In this document: piece after piece, positions 16,723 to 24,445 of the stretch | How positions within the stretch are numbered: the stretch's first letter is position 1 | How the letters are laid out: each line of letters begins with the position of its first letter | Origin: Micromonospora sp. WMMD882 | GTDB lineage: Bacteria; Actinomycetota; Actinomycetes; Mycobacteriales; Micromonosporaceae | DNA length: 64,000 bases | Assembly: GCF_027497255.1 (NCBI RefSeq) | Contig: NZ_CP114903.1 | Coordinates: forward strand, 4,650,001 to 4,714,000 | Reading direction: 5' to 3' | Notes under the pieces: generated by a model | The model's database searches: none | What the model was told of the DNA's origin: nothing | What the model saw: only the letters and a program-made list of their open reading frames with translations | Position numbers and translations under genes: made by a program

Positions 16723-17964
16723 ATGGCACTCCTTTTCACCCGTACCAATTCCCTCCTGTTGCTGGTGCCGAAGACCGGCAGCACCTGGATCCGGGCGAAG
16801 GTCCGGCAACTCGGGCTGGCCGTCGAGACGGTCGGTGATCCGGCGATGCGGGATCACGACCTGCTCGACCAGTACGACCGGTCCGCGTACCGGCACGTCG
16901 GGGCCTTCGTCCGTGACCCGGTCGAGTGGTACCGGTCGTACTGGGCCTACCGGATGGAACGGGGTTGGCGTCCGCAGTATCCGCTGGACGAGCAGTGCGC
17001 CAGCGACGACTTCGAGACGTTCGTCCGCCGGGCCGTGTCGATTCTGCCGGGCGCGCTGGGGAACATCTACACCTCCTACGTGGGCCCGCCCGAGGCGGAG
17101 ATCGACTTCGTCGGGCGGCAGGAGCGCCTGGTCGACGACTTCGCCCGGTTCCTGCGCCTCGCCGGTGAGGAGTTCGACGAGGCGACGTTGCGGGAGGGCA
17201 GCCGGGTCAACGCGACGACGACGGTGCCGGACTATCCGGAGGAGCTGAAGGAGCTCGTCACCCTGTCCGAGTGGGACACGATGCGGCGGTTCGGCTATCT
17301 CGCCGACCGGCCCGACCCGTACGGGCTGGCGGAGATGCAGGCACGCTTCCCCGCGTACGCGGAGGACCACCGGCTGCTGACCCTCTGGACGGAGAAGATC
17401 CACTGGGCGCCGGACGACGTGAAGCGGGCGGCCGGCCGACCGATCCGCCAGCAGACCCGGCACGCCCGGGTGCACAGCAACTTCGCGCTGCTCGCCCAGC
17501 ACAAGTACGGCGACCACGACTACGCCGAACAGCGGTACCGGCAGGCGCTCGAACTGGACCCCGACCACCCGCGCACGCTGTGCAACTACGCGCTGTTCCG
17601 CTGGCAGGCCCGGGCGGAGCCGCAGGAGGCCCGCCGGCTGATGCTGCGCGCGCTGGCCGGTCGTCCGTCGCACCCGTACACCCTGGGCAAGCTGGCCCGG
17701 CTCTCCGACCGCGCGCTCGGCGACCCGGAGCTGGCCGAGGTGCTGTACCGGCAGAGCCTCGCCGGCAACGACCGGCAGCAGGACGTCCCCGTGGAGCTGG
17801 CCGAGCTGCTGGTGCGGCTGGGACGCCCGGGCGCGGCGGTGGCGCTGCTCACCGAGCGCGCCGGCCGCCCGGACGCGAGCGAACTCACCCGGTCGGCCCT
17901 GGCGCTGCTGCGTCAGCGCGTCGAGCCGTCCGACCCCGCCCAGCGCCAACCAGCGTTGGCCTGA
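16723..17964 (+). CDS. sulfotransferase-like protein with C-terminal TPR repeats
   Basis: 413 residues. The N-terminal half looks like a PAPS-dependent sulfotransferase: PKTGSTWIR (16-24) is the 5'-phosphosulfate loop and RDPVEWYRSYW (about 64-74) the 3'-phosphate-binding region. After about residue 245, TPR-like helical repeats follow (for example YGDHDYAEQRYRQALELDP). It could sulfate a hydroxyl or amine of the product, with the TPR region binding a partner or a peptide. A sulfotransferase is unexpected in a phosphonate cluster. ATG at 16723 with a GGGAGAAG RBS. Confidence 0.7.
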   Translation: MALLFTRTNSLLLLVPKTGSTWIRAKVRQLGLAVETVGDPAMRDHDLLDQYDRSAYRHVGAFVRDPVEWYRSYWAYRMERGWRPQYPLDEQCASDDFETFVRRAVSILPGALGNIYTSYVGPPEAEIDFVGRQERLVDDFARFLRLAGEEFDEATLREGSRVNATTTVPDYPEELKELVTLSEWDTMRRFGYLADRPDPYGLAEMQARFPAYAEDHRLLTLWTEKIHWAPDDVKRAAGRPIRQQTRHARVHSNFALLAQHKYGDHDYAEQRYRQALELDPDHPRTLCNYALFRWQARAEPQEARRLMLRALAGRPSHPYTLGKLARLSDRALGDPELAEVLYRQSLAGNDRQQDVPVELAELLVRLGRPGAAVALLTERAGRPDASELTRSALALLRQRVEPSDPAQRQPALA

Positions 17965-17996
17965 CGAACCGAATCCCCTGAGGAAGGACACCACGA

Positions 17997-18872
17997 ATGT
18001 CTGGCGACGACTTCTCCGGCGAGAGCATCGTCCGTAACCACGTCGATGCCGGCGGCAGGTCACTCGACGCGCTCGTCGCCGAGGCACGCGCGACGCTCGA
18101 CCGCGACCGCATCGTCCTGATCCGTGACTTTCCGCTCGACCCCGACCGCTACCTGGCCTTCCTGGGCCGGTTCGGCACCCCGTTGGCGAACTACTCGTCC
18201 CGCAGCGACCTGGCCAAGGACGACCCGCACCCGCAGATCAACCGGGTCAAGTACAAGCCGAAGGGCCAGTACGTCAAGCAGTCCGTGCACTACGTCGGTG
18301 GCGAGCTGCGGCCACACTCCGCGCGTTCCTGGTGCGACCCCCGGCCGGCGTACTTCGCGATGCTGATGGTCGAGCCGGGCTGGCGGGACACGCCGGAGGG
18401 GCAGCGCGGCGAGTCGGTGGTGCTGGCCTGGCGGCGGCTGTTCGAGGAGTTGGCGGCCCGGGACGGCGAGACGTTCGAGGCGCACCTGGCCCACCTCACC
18501 GGCACCCCGGTCACCTTCGAGGCCAACAACGTCCGTGAGGAGCTGTCGCACCTGCCGCTGTGCTACCCGCTCGCCGACGCCGCCGGTCCGCTCGACCTGG
18601 GCGTACGGATGAAGCAGGACATCCAGGACAAGCTTCCGGGTCTGCGTGACCAGATCGCCGACTACGAGGGCTACCGGCGCGCCCTGGACTACGTGATCGA
18701 GAACGCCGCCGAGGAGAAGTTCCAGGCGTGCTTCCCGATGGACAGCGGTGACCTGCTGCTGCTGGACAACAACCGGTTCGCGCACGGCCGCCGGAAGATC
18801 GTCGGCGAGCGCCCGCAGGACGGCGGCACCGCGGTCAACAACCGGGAGCTGTGGAGCGTCACCGTCGCCTGA
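17997..18872 (+). CDS. TauD/clavaminate-synthase-fold Fe(II)/2-oxoglutarate enzyme with HxA instead of HxD/E
   Basis: 291 residues of the TauD/TfdA superfamily. The proximal iron motif, normally H-x-D or H-x-E, reads H107-S108-A109 (codons CAC TCC GCG at 18315-18323). The distal His is H263 in NNRFAHGRR, and a likely 2-oxoglutarate Arg is in the NNRELW segment near the C-terminus. Loss of the carboxylate ligand is the hallmark of Fe/2OG halogenases such as SyrB2, where the site binds chloride. It also occurs in enzymes that changed role. Whether this protein halogenates, hydroxylates or is inactive is open. ATG follows GAGGAAGG; next gene 30 bp downstream. Confidence 0.75.
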   Translation: MSGDDFSGESIVRNHVDAGGRSLDALVAEARATLDRDRIVLIRDFPLDPDRYLAFLGRFGTPLANYSSRSDLAKDDPHPQINRVKYKPKGQYVKQSVHYVGGELRPHSARSWCDPRPAYFAMLMVEPGWRDTPEGQRGESVVLAWRRLFEELAARDGETFEAHLAHLTGTPVTFEANNVREELSHLPLCYPLADAAGPLDLGVRMKQDIQDKLPGLRDQIADYEGYRRALDYVIENAAEEKFQACFPMDSGDLLLLDNNRFAHGRRKIVGERPQDGGTAVNNRELWSVTVA

Positions 18873-18902
18873 CCGTCCCGACCACAACCGAGGAGATTCC
18901 GC

Positions 18903-19121
18903 ATGACCAGCCCCGAGCCCACTTCCGCCGAGCCCACTCCCGCCGTCGACGGGGCCGCCCTGGCCGACAGTTGCGCCCAGCTCCAGGGTGAGCTGGACGC
19001 CCTGCTGCTGGGTCAGGACACCCAGCGGGCCGTCGACTCGTTGGACAACGCCGTCGCCTCGCTCAAAGAGGTGGAGCAGCGCAACGTGTCGTCGGTGCAG
19101 CTCGTCGCCCTCACCGACTGA
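18903..19121 (+). CDS. 72-residue orphan protein, possible precursor or carrier peptide
   Basis: A small gene with an excellent GAGGAG RBS, in step with its neighbours (30 bp after the oxygenase gene, 89 bp before the DUF1611 gene). The N-terminus (1-16) is Pro/Thr/Ser/Glu-rich, residues 17-60 look helical and heptad-like (ALADSCAQLQGELDALL, then LDNAVASLKEVEQ), and the tail ends VSSVQLVALTD. One Cys at about 24. No family is recognised. In a cluster with three ATP-grasp enzymes it could be a peptide scaffold or amino-group carrier, or a RiPP-like precursor; it might equally be a small structural partner. Function is unassigned. Confidence 0.65.
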   Translation: MTSPEPTSAEPTPAVDGAALADSCAQLQGELDALLLGQDTQRAVDSLDNAVASLKEVEQRNVSSVQLVALTD

Positions 19122-19210
19122 CCGGCCGACTGACCGACCGGACGGGTGGACGCGGCCGAGCGTCCGCCCGTCCCCGTACCGCCCAACCGCCCCACCGACG
19201 AAACAGGTAG

Positions 19211-20329
19211 ATGATGTCGTTGGCACCGACGAACGGCTGGCGCAGCCGTGCCGCAGGTCTCCCGGTCAAGCTGATCAACTCGTGTGTGCGGCGGGCCGCC
19301 GACCTGCTCGACGGACGCGAGCAGCTCGTCTCCCGCAATCCGACGCCCCGCGACGGTGATCTCGTCGTCGTGCGGTGCCTGGCCGGCGCCGGCGCGTACG
19401 ACCACGTCGAGGACGAGACCGGCATGCCGGTCAAGCTGTACCAGGGTGACCTGTTCGTGGCGACGCTCGGCACCCGGCGCTCCGGCACCAACCTCATCGG
19501 CGAGGTGCCGACGACCCCCGTCGCGGCCGGCGACCGGCTGGACCTCGTCGCGCAGGGCGGCCTGGCGGCCAGGTGCACGGCGGTCCCGGCCTACTACGGC
19601 GCCCGCGCGTTGCCGTTGGAGGTCGTCGGGTTCCCGGCGGACGCCGCCGGACGCGTCCGCAACATCGACGAGGCGCCGGTGGTGCCCGTCCGCGACAGCC
19701 GACGGCCGCGCGTCGACACCCCCGTGCTGTTCGTCGCCGGCACCTCGGCCGAGGTGGGCAAGACCACGCTCGTCTGCCAGCTCAACATCGTGGCCAGGCA
19801 GCACCGGCCAGGTCTGCGTACCGCGGCCGTCAAGGCGTGCGGCACCGGACGGGCGAAGGACGTGCTGAGCTACCGCGCCGCGAACTACGACGTGGTCACC
19901 GACTTCGTCGACGCCGGCATGCCGTCGACCTACGGCGTGGACCCGGACCGGTTCCGGGCCATGCTGTACACGCTCGTCGAACACTGCGCGGAACGCGTCG
20001 ACCTGATCGTGGTGGAGATCGGCGGGGACTTCCTGGAGGCGCGGGCCCCCGAAGCGCTGGAGATCATGGCGGAGCTCGACGCCGCCTGCGTGATGATGGT
20101 CAACGACGCGATGGGCGCGCTGGAGGGCCTGCGTCAGCTCCGGGCGCTCGGCCGGGCGCCGCTCATGATCGGCACGTACCGGCAGAACCTGCACGCCCTC
20201 GCCGACCGCCTCGCCGTACCCGTGGAGCAGGTCGTGAACTCCACCGACGCGGACGCGCTGCGCCGCCTCCTCGACGCGATCCACCCGGCGCGGCCGACCG
20301 CCGACCTGCTCGCCGGGGCGACCGGCTGA
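19211..20329 (+). CDS. DUF1611 family P-loop protein (DgcN-like)
   Basis: 372 residues. An N-terminal domain (about 1-165) precedes a P-loop GTSAEVGKTT (about 177-186) and an acidic VVEIGGDFLE segment (about 263-272) typical of DUF1611. Members include DgcN, described in D-glutamate metabolism as an N-acetylating enzyme, so an acyl or amino-acid modifying role is possible here. The role in this cluster is unknown. ATG ATG at 19211-19216 follows AGGTAG; ends one base before the next start. Confidence 0.7.
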   Translation: MMSLAPTNGWRSRAAGLPVKLINSCVRRAADLLDGREQLVSRNPTPRDGDLVVVRCLAGAGAYDHVEDETGMPVKLYQGDLFVATLGTRRSGTNLIGEVPTTPVAAGDRLDLVAQGGLAARCTAVPAYYGARALPLEVVGFPADAAGRVRNIDEAPVVPVRDSRRPRVDTPVLFVAGTSAEVGKTTLVCQLNIVARQHRPGLRTAAVKACGTGRAKDVLSYRAANYDVVTDFVDAGMPSTYGVDPDRFRAMLYTLVEHCAERVDLIVVEIGGDFLEARAPEALEIMAELDAACVMMVNDAMGALEGLRQLRALGRAPLMIGTYRQNLHALADRLAVPVEQVVNSTDADALRRLLDAIHPARPTADLLAGATG

Positions 20330-20330
20330 C

Positions 20331-21062
20331 ATGGACGAGATCCTGCTCCTCGCCGCGGTGGCGCTGCTGGCGGTGGTCCAGTCGGTGTTCGGGGTCGGCC
20401 TGCTGCTCTTCGGCACGCCCCTGCTGCTGATGGCCGGCTACTCCTACCTCGAACTGCTCTACGTCCTGCTGCCGGCGTCGGCCACGTTGAGCACGCTGCA
20501 ACTGGTCTTCGACCACTCGGTACGGCCGCGCGAGGTCGGTGGCTACGCGCTGTGGGTGGTGCCGGCGATCCTGGTGGGCACGGTGACGTCACTGCTCTAC
20601 CTGACCGGCCTCGACATCCGGATTCCGGTGGCGGTGCTGCTCGCCGTCACCGGGGTGCTGCGGCTGAGCCGCTGGACCCGGCAGAGGTTGCAGACGGCGT
20701 GCGTGGCGGCCGGTCGGCCGGCGTTGAGCCTGATCGCCCTCGCGCACGGGCTGACCAACATGGGCGGCGGCCTGCTGGCCGTGTACGCGGGCGCGCTCAG
20801 CGACCAGAAACGCGAGGTCCACCGGACGGTGGCGGTGGTCTACCTGCTGTTCGCCGGGAGCCAACTGGTGGCGCTGTACGTCCTGCACGGCCCGCCGACG
20901 CCGGATCCGCGTCTGCTCATGTCGACGGTCGGCGTGGCCGTGCCGTACCTGCTGCTGGGCCGGCGGGTGTTCCAGGCCATGTCGGACCGCCGGTACCAGG
21001 CCGCCTTCTCCGCCTTCATGCTGTGCTGCGCGGGCGTGCTCACCTGGCAGGCCGCGCAGTGA
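20331..21062 (+). CDS. TauE/SafE family membrane transporter
   Basis: 243 residues with about eight hydrophobic helices and the two-half arrangement of TauE/SafE proteins (FGVGLLLFGTPLLL in helix 1, ALAHGLTNMGGGLLAVYAG in the second half). Characterised relatives export small anionic sulfur compounds such as sulfite or sulfoacetate. Phosphonoacetate is the phosphorus analogue of sulfoacetate, so export of a phosphonate acid or of a sulfonated product is a sensible guess. It sits in the cytoplasmic membrane. Starts one base after the DUF1611 stop and overlaps the dehydrogenase start. Confidence 0.75.
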   Translation: MDEILLLAAVALLAVVQSVFGVGLLLFGTPLLLMAGYSYLELLYVLLPASATLSTLQLVFDHSVRPREVGGYALWVVPAILVGTVTSLLYLTGLDIRIPVAVLLAVTGVLRLSRWTRQRLQTACVAAGRPALSLIALAHGLTNMGGGLLAVYAGALSDQKREVHRTVAVVYLLFAGSQLVALYVLHGPPTPDPRLLMSTVGVAVPYLLLGRRVFQAMSDRRYQAAFSAFMLCCAGVLTWQAAQ

Positions 21063-22546
21063 GCGCCGCGCAGCAGGGCGCCGCTGGGCAGAGCGCCGGG
21101 CAGCAGGGCGCCGCCTGGCGGTACCGGCACGAGGGGCCGCGCGTCGACGGGAAGACGCTGACCCGGGACCGCACGTTCCCGGTCCGCTACCCGCACACCG
21201 GTGAACCGGTCGCCGACGTCGCCATGGCGACCCCCGACGACGTACGGCAGGCGGTGCGCGTCGCCGCGAGGTTCCGTGACCGGCTGAGCCGGCACGACCG
21301 GTACACGATCCTGATGCGGACCCGTGAGCTGATCGACAGCCGGCGCGCGGAGTGGGCCCGCCTGATCACGATGGAGTCCGGCCTGTGCCTGAAGGACACC
21401 GGTCACGAGGTGGGCCGGGCCTGTGACGTCCTGCTGTTCGCCGCCAACCAGGCGCTCGTCGACGACGGCGAGATCTACTCGTGTGATCTGACCGCGCACG
21501 GTCGGGCCCGCAAGGTGTTCACCACGCGGGAGCCGCTGCTCGGCGTGATCGGCGCGATCACGCCGTTCAACCACCCGCTCAACCAGGTGGTGCACAAGGT
21601 GGCGCCGGCCGTCGCGACGAACAACCGGCTCGTGCTCAAGCCGTCGGAGAAGACCCCGCTGGCCGCGTTGGCCTTCGCCGACGTCCTCTACGAGGCGGGC
21701 CTGCCGCCCCCGATGTTCCAGGTGGTCACCGGTGATCCCGCCGAGATCGGTCCGGCGCTCGTCGAGGACCCGCTCGTCGAGCTGGTGACGTTCACCGGCG
21801 GCACCGAGGTCGGCAAGCGGGTGGCCGCCCGCGCCGGGTACCGCCGTACCATCGTCGAGCTCGGCGGGACCGACCCGGCGATCGTGCTCGACGACGCGGA
21901 CCTGGCGGAGACGGCGCGCCTGGTCCTCCAGGGGGCCTGCAAGAACTCGGGGCAGCGCTGCACGGCGGTCAAACGGATCCTGGTGCAGGCCGGGGTCGCC
22001 GACGAGTTCGTGGCCCTCCTCACCGAGCAGGCGCGGCAGTGGCGCACCGGTGACCCGCTCGATCCCCGGACCGACATCGGCACCGTCGTCGACGAGCCGG
22101 CGGCCCGGCGGATCGAGGCCGCGGTCGACGACGCCGTCCGGGCCGGCGCGGTGCTCCGCCACGGCGGCGTCCGCTCCGGCGCGCACTACGCTCCGACCGT
22201 GCTCGACCAGGTAACGCCCACCATGGCCGTGGTGACCGAGGAGGTCTTCGGCCCGGTCGCCCCGGTGGTGCGGTTCACCACCGACGACGAGGCCGTCCGG
22301 ATCGCGAACTCCAGCCGGTACGCCCTGTCGGCCGGCGTATTCACCCGGGGCCTGGACCGGGCGCTGCGCTTCGTCGACCAACTGCACGCCGGCACCGTCA
22401 ACATCGGCGAGGTTCCCGGCTACCGGATCGAGTCGACGCCGTTCGGCGGGATCAAGGACTCCGGGCTCGGCTACAAGGAGGGCGTGGTCGAGACCATGAA
22501 GGCGTACACCAACGTCAAGACCTTCTCGCTGCCCTGGCAGCCATGA
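21059..22546 (+). CDS. aldehyde dehydrogenase, phosphonoacetaldehyde dehydrogenase (PhnY-like)
   Basis: 495 residues of the NAD(P)-dependent aldehyde dehydrogenase family. VELGGTDP holds the general-base Glu and NSGQRCTA the catalytic Cys (about residue 302). The C-terminus (STPFGGIKDSGLGYKEGV) is very like PhnY and PhpJ enzymes that act on phosphonoacetaldehyde. With PEP mutase and the decarboxylase it completes PEP to phosphonopyruvate to phosphonoacetaldehyde to phosphonoacetate. The GTG at 21059 overlaps the TauE/SafE stop. The first 18 residues are a Gln/Gly/Ala-rich extension not typical of the family. Confidence 0.88.
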   Translation: MSAAQQGAAGQSAGQQGAAWRYRHEGPRVDGKTLTRDRTFPVRYPHTGEPVADVAMATPDDVRQAVRVAARFRDRLSRHDRYTILMRTRELIDSRRAEWARLITMESGLCLKDTGHEVGRACDVLLFAANQALVDDGEIYSCDLTAHGRARKVFTTREPLLGVIGAITPFNHPLNQVVHKVAPAVATNNRLVLKPSEKTPLAALAFADVLYEAGLPPPMFQVVTGDPAEIGPALVEDPLVELVTFTGGTEVGKRVAARAGYRRTIVELGGTDPAIVLDDADLAETARLVLQGACKNSGQRCTAVKRILVQAGVADEFVALLTEQARQWRTGDPLDPRTDIGTVVDEPAARRIEAAVDDAVRAGAVLRHGGVRSGAHYAPTVLDQVTPTMAVVTEEVFGPVAPVVRFTTDDEAVRIANSSRYALSAGVFTRGLDRALRFVDQLHAGTVNIGEVPGYRIESTPFGGIKDSGLGYKEGVVETMKAYTNVKTFSLPWQP

Positions 22547-22570
22547 CCTGACCAGCCACTGGAGACGTAC

Positions 22571-23815
22571 GTGCGCATCCTCGTCCTGCACCAGAACAAG
22601 TTCGACCGCCTCGGGTACGCCGACGCCTTCGACCACGCCCGCCACGACGTCACGTACGCCGGCACCGCCGAGTACATCGGGAACATCCCGGCGGACGTCC
22701 GCTGCGCGAAGGTGGTGCTGGAGCCGGAGCGGTCCGTGGTCGACCAGCTCCGTCCCCGACTACGGGGGTGGCCGCCGTTCGACCGGATCCTCACCCGGCA
22801 CGAGCTGCTCATCGCCCCGGCGGCCGAGCTGCGGGCCGAGTTCGGCGTCCCCGGCATGCGACCCGACCTGGCCCGCAACTTCCGCGACAAGGTGGCGATG
22901 AAGACCGCCGTCGCCGCCCGGGGTCTGCGGGTTCCCCGGTTCGTGCCGGCGACCGACCTGCTCACCGGGGACGTGACGCCGCCGTGGCGGGGCCGCACCG
23001 TCGTCAAGCCACGCGGCGGGGCCGGCAGCCGCGGGGTGACCCTCTGCGAGGACGTCCGGCAGGCCCACGAGCTGGTCGCCCGGGAGCAGCGCACGGACGC
23101 CGGATTCGCCGGGCGGTACGAGGTCGAGGAGTACGTCGACGGGGACCTGTGGCAGATCGACGGCTACCTGTTCCGTGGCGAGCCGGTCGCGATCCAGGCC
23201 AGCCGGTACGTGGGGAGCTGCCTGTCGTTCGAGCAGGGCCGGCCGCTCGGCGTGGTGCAACGGCCGCACCCCGAGCTGGAGGCGTTCACCGTGGACTGCC
23301 TGCGCGCGCTCGGCGGCGACACGCTCACCTTCCACCTGGAGGCCATCACCACCCCGCAGGGCCCGGTGTTCCTGGAGGTGGCCGCCCGGTGCGGCGGCGG
23401 CTACACGGTGACCACCTTCCGGCGGCGGACCGGGATCCACCTGCACACCCTGGACATGGCCACCGAGGTGTCGGGCGCGCTCGCCACCGGGCACATCCAC
23501 CGGCCGGAGACCACCGACCTGCACGGGGAGTTCCAGTACCCCGGCCACGTCTACGGCGGTGCGCCGATCACCGTCGACGTGCCGGCCGGGCTGCTCGACG
23601 ACCCGCGCGTCCTGACGTACCAGGTGTACCCGGTCGACAGGCCCACCCCGGTGAAGGGCTCCTACCGTCCGGAGAACCTTCCGCTGTCCGGCCTGGTCAC
23701 CGGCCAGGATCCGGACGTGCTGGAGAGCTGGCTGGTCGACCTGTTCGCCCGGGTCACCGTCACCCCGCGCCTGGGCGCGCCGGCTCCGCTCGTCGCCGCG
23801 CAGGCGGCCCCGTGA
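22571..23815 (+). CDS. ATP-grasp ligase 3
   Basis: 414 residues with an ATP-grasp core: VVKPRGGAGSRGVTLC (about 140-155), VEEYVDGDLWQIDG (about 182-195) and metal-binding LEVAARCGGGY (about 267-277). It begins RILVLHQNKFDRLGYADAFDH, a different N-terminal domain from the other two ATP-grasp proteins, so it has a separate origin. It probably forms an amide or ester bond late in the pathway. GTG start with GGAGACG upstream; overlaps the Nudix gene by four bases. Confidence 0.85.
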   Translation: MRILVLHQNKFDRLGYADAFDHARHDVTYAGTAEYIGNIPADVRCAKVVLEPERSVVDQLRPRLRGWPPFDRILTRHELLIAPAAELRAEFGVPGMRPDLARNFRDKVAMKTAVAARGLRVPRFVPATDLLTGDVTPPWRGRTVVKPRGGAGSRGVTLCEDVRQAHELVAREQRTDAGFAGRYEVEEYVDGDLWQIDGYLFRGEPVAIQASRYVGSCLSFEQGRPLGVVQRPHPELEAFTVDCLRALGGDTLTFHLEAITTPQGPVFLEVAARCGGGYTVTTFRRRTGIHLHTLDMATEVSGALATGHIHRPETTDLHGEFQYPGHVYGGAPITVDVPAGLLDDPRVLTYQVYPVDRPTPVKGSYRPENLPLSGLVTGQDPDVLESWLVDLFARVTVTPRLGAPAPLVAAQAAP

Positions 23816-24270
23816 CGGAACGGGTCCGCGCCATCCTCCTCACCCCGACCGACGGATGGTTGGTGTTCCGGCGTACCCGACCCGACCGGGACGTCTACTG
23901 GTCCCTGCCGGGCGGGGGCGTGGAGCCCGACGATCCCGATCGCCGGGCCGCGCTGCTGCGGGAGGTACGCGAGGAGGTGGGCGGCACGGCCCGGATCCAC
24001 AGCCTCCGGTACGTCCTGGACACGCCGGCCGGCCGCCAGTACCTCTACCTCTGCCGGATCGACACGTGGTGCGAGGCGGACCGGACCGGGGCGGAGTTCA
24101 GCGACCCGACGGCGGGCGGGTACCTGCTGGAGACCCGGCGACTGGACCACCGGACGCTGGCCGCGATCACCCTGAGCCCACCCGGTCTGGCCGACCTGCT
24201 CGCCGCGGACCTGCGCCGGTCCGATGGCGACCTGTTCCGCCTGCCGGGCCTGCCGGAGGGCCCGGACTGA
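23812..24270 (+). CDS. Nudix hydrolase
   Basis: 152 residues. The Nudix box is present as LPGGGVEPD followed by REVREEVGG (about 31-55); the REUXEEXG core is intact, but the first Glu position of the box is occupied by Pro/Asp. It should cleave a nucleoside diphosphate linked to another group. It may remove a nucleotide from a pathway intermediate or clean up side products. It is the last gene of the plus-strand phosphonate operon: GTG start coupled to the ATP-grasp stop, and a strong terminator 90 bp downstream. Confidence 0.8.
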   Translation: MTERVRAILLTPTDGWLVFRRTRPDRDVYWSLPGGGVEPDDPDRRAALLREVREEVGGTARIHSLRYVLDTPAGRQYLYLCRIDTWCEADRTGAEFSDPTAGGYLLETRRLDHRTLAAITLSPPGLADLLAADLRRSDGDLFRLPGLPEGPD

Positions 24271-24359
24271 CGCAACCCCCACCCGAGGCAGCGCCCTCCC
24301 CAAGGCAGCACCCGGAAGCAGAAACCTCCCCACGGACCGCGCGGACAGTGCCGGCCGTA

Positions 24360-24433
24360 GGTTTCCGGGGGGAGCCCGCCCACTCCGGGCGGTCAGGCTT
24401 GATCCCTGCGTGGGTGGGCTCCCCCCGGAAACC
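24360..24433. terminator. bidirectional terminator at the end of the phosphonate cluster
   Basis: 24-nt arms (24360-24383 and 24410-24433) pair fully in RNA with one G-U, around a 26-nt loop. It lies between the Nudix gene (plus) and the short aldehyde dehydrogenase-like gene (minus), so it closes both long operons and marks the right edge of the cluster. Confidence 0.85.
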
Positions 24434-24445
24434 CCCCACGCGGTC

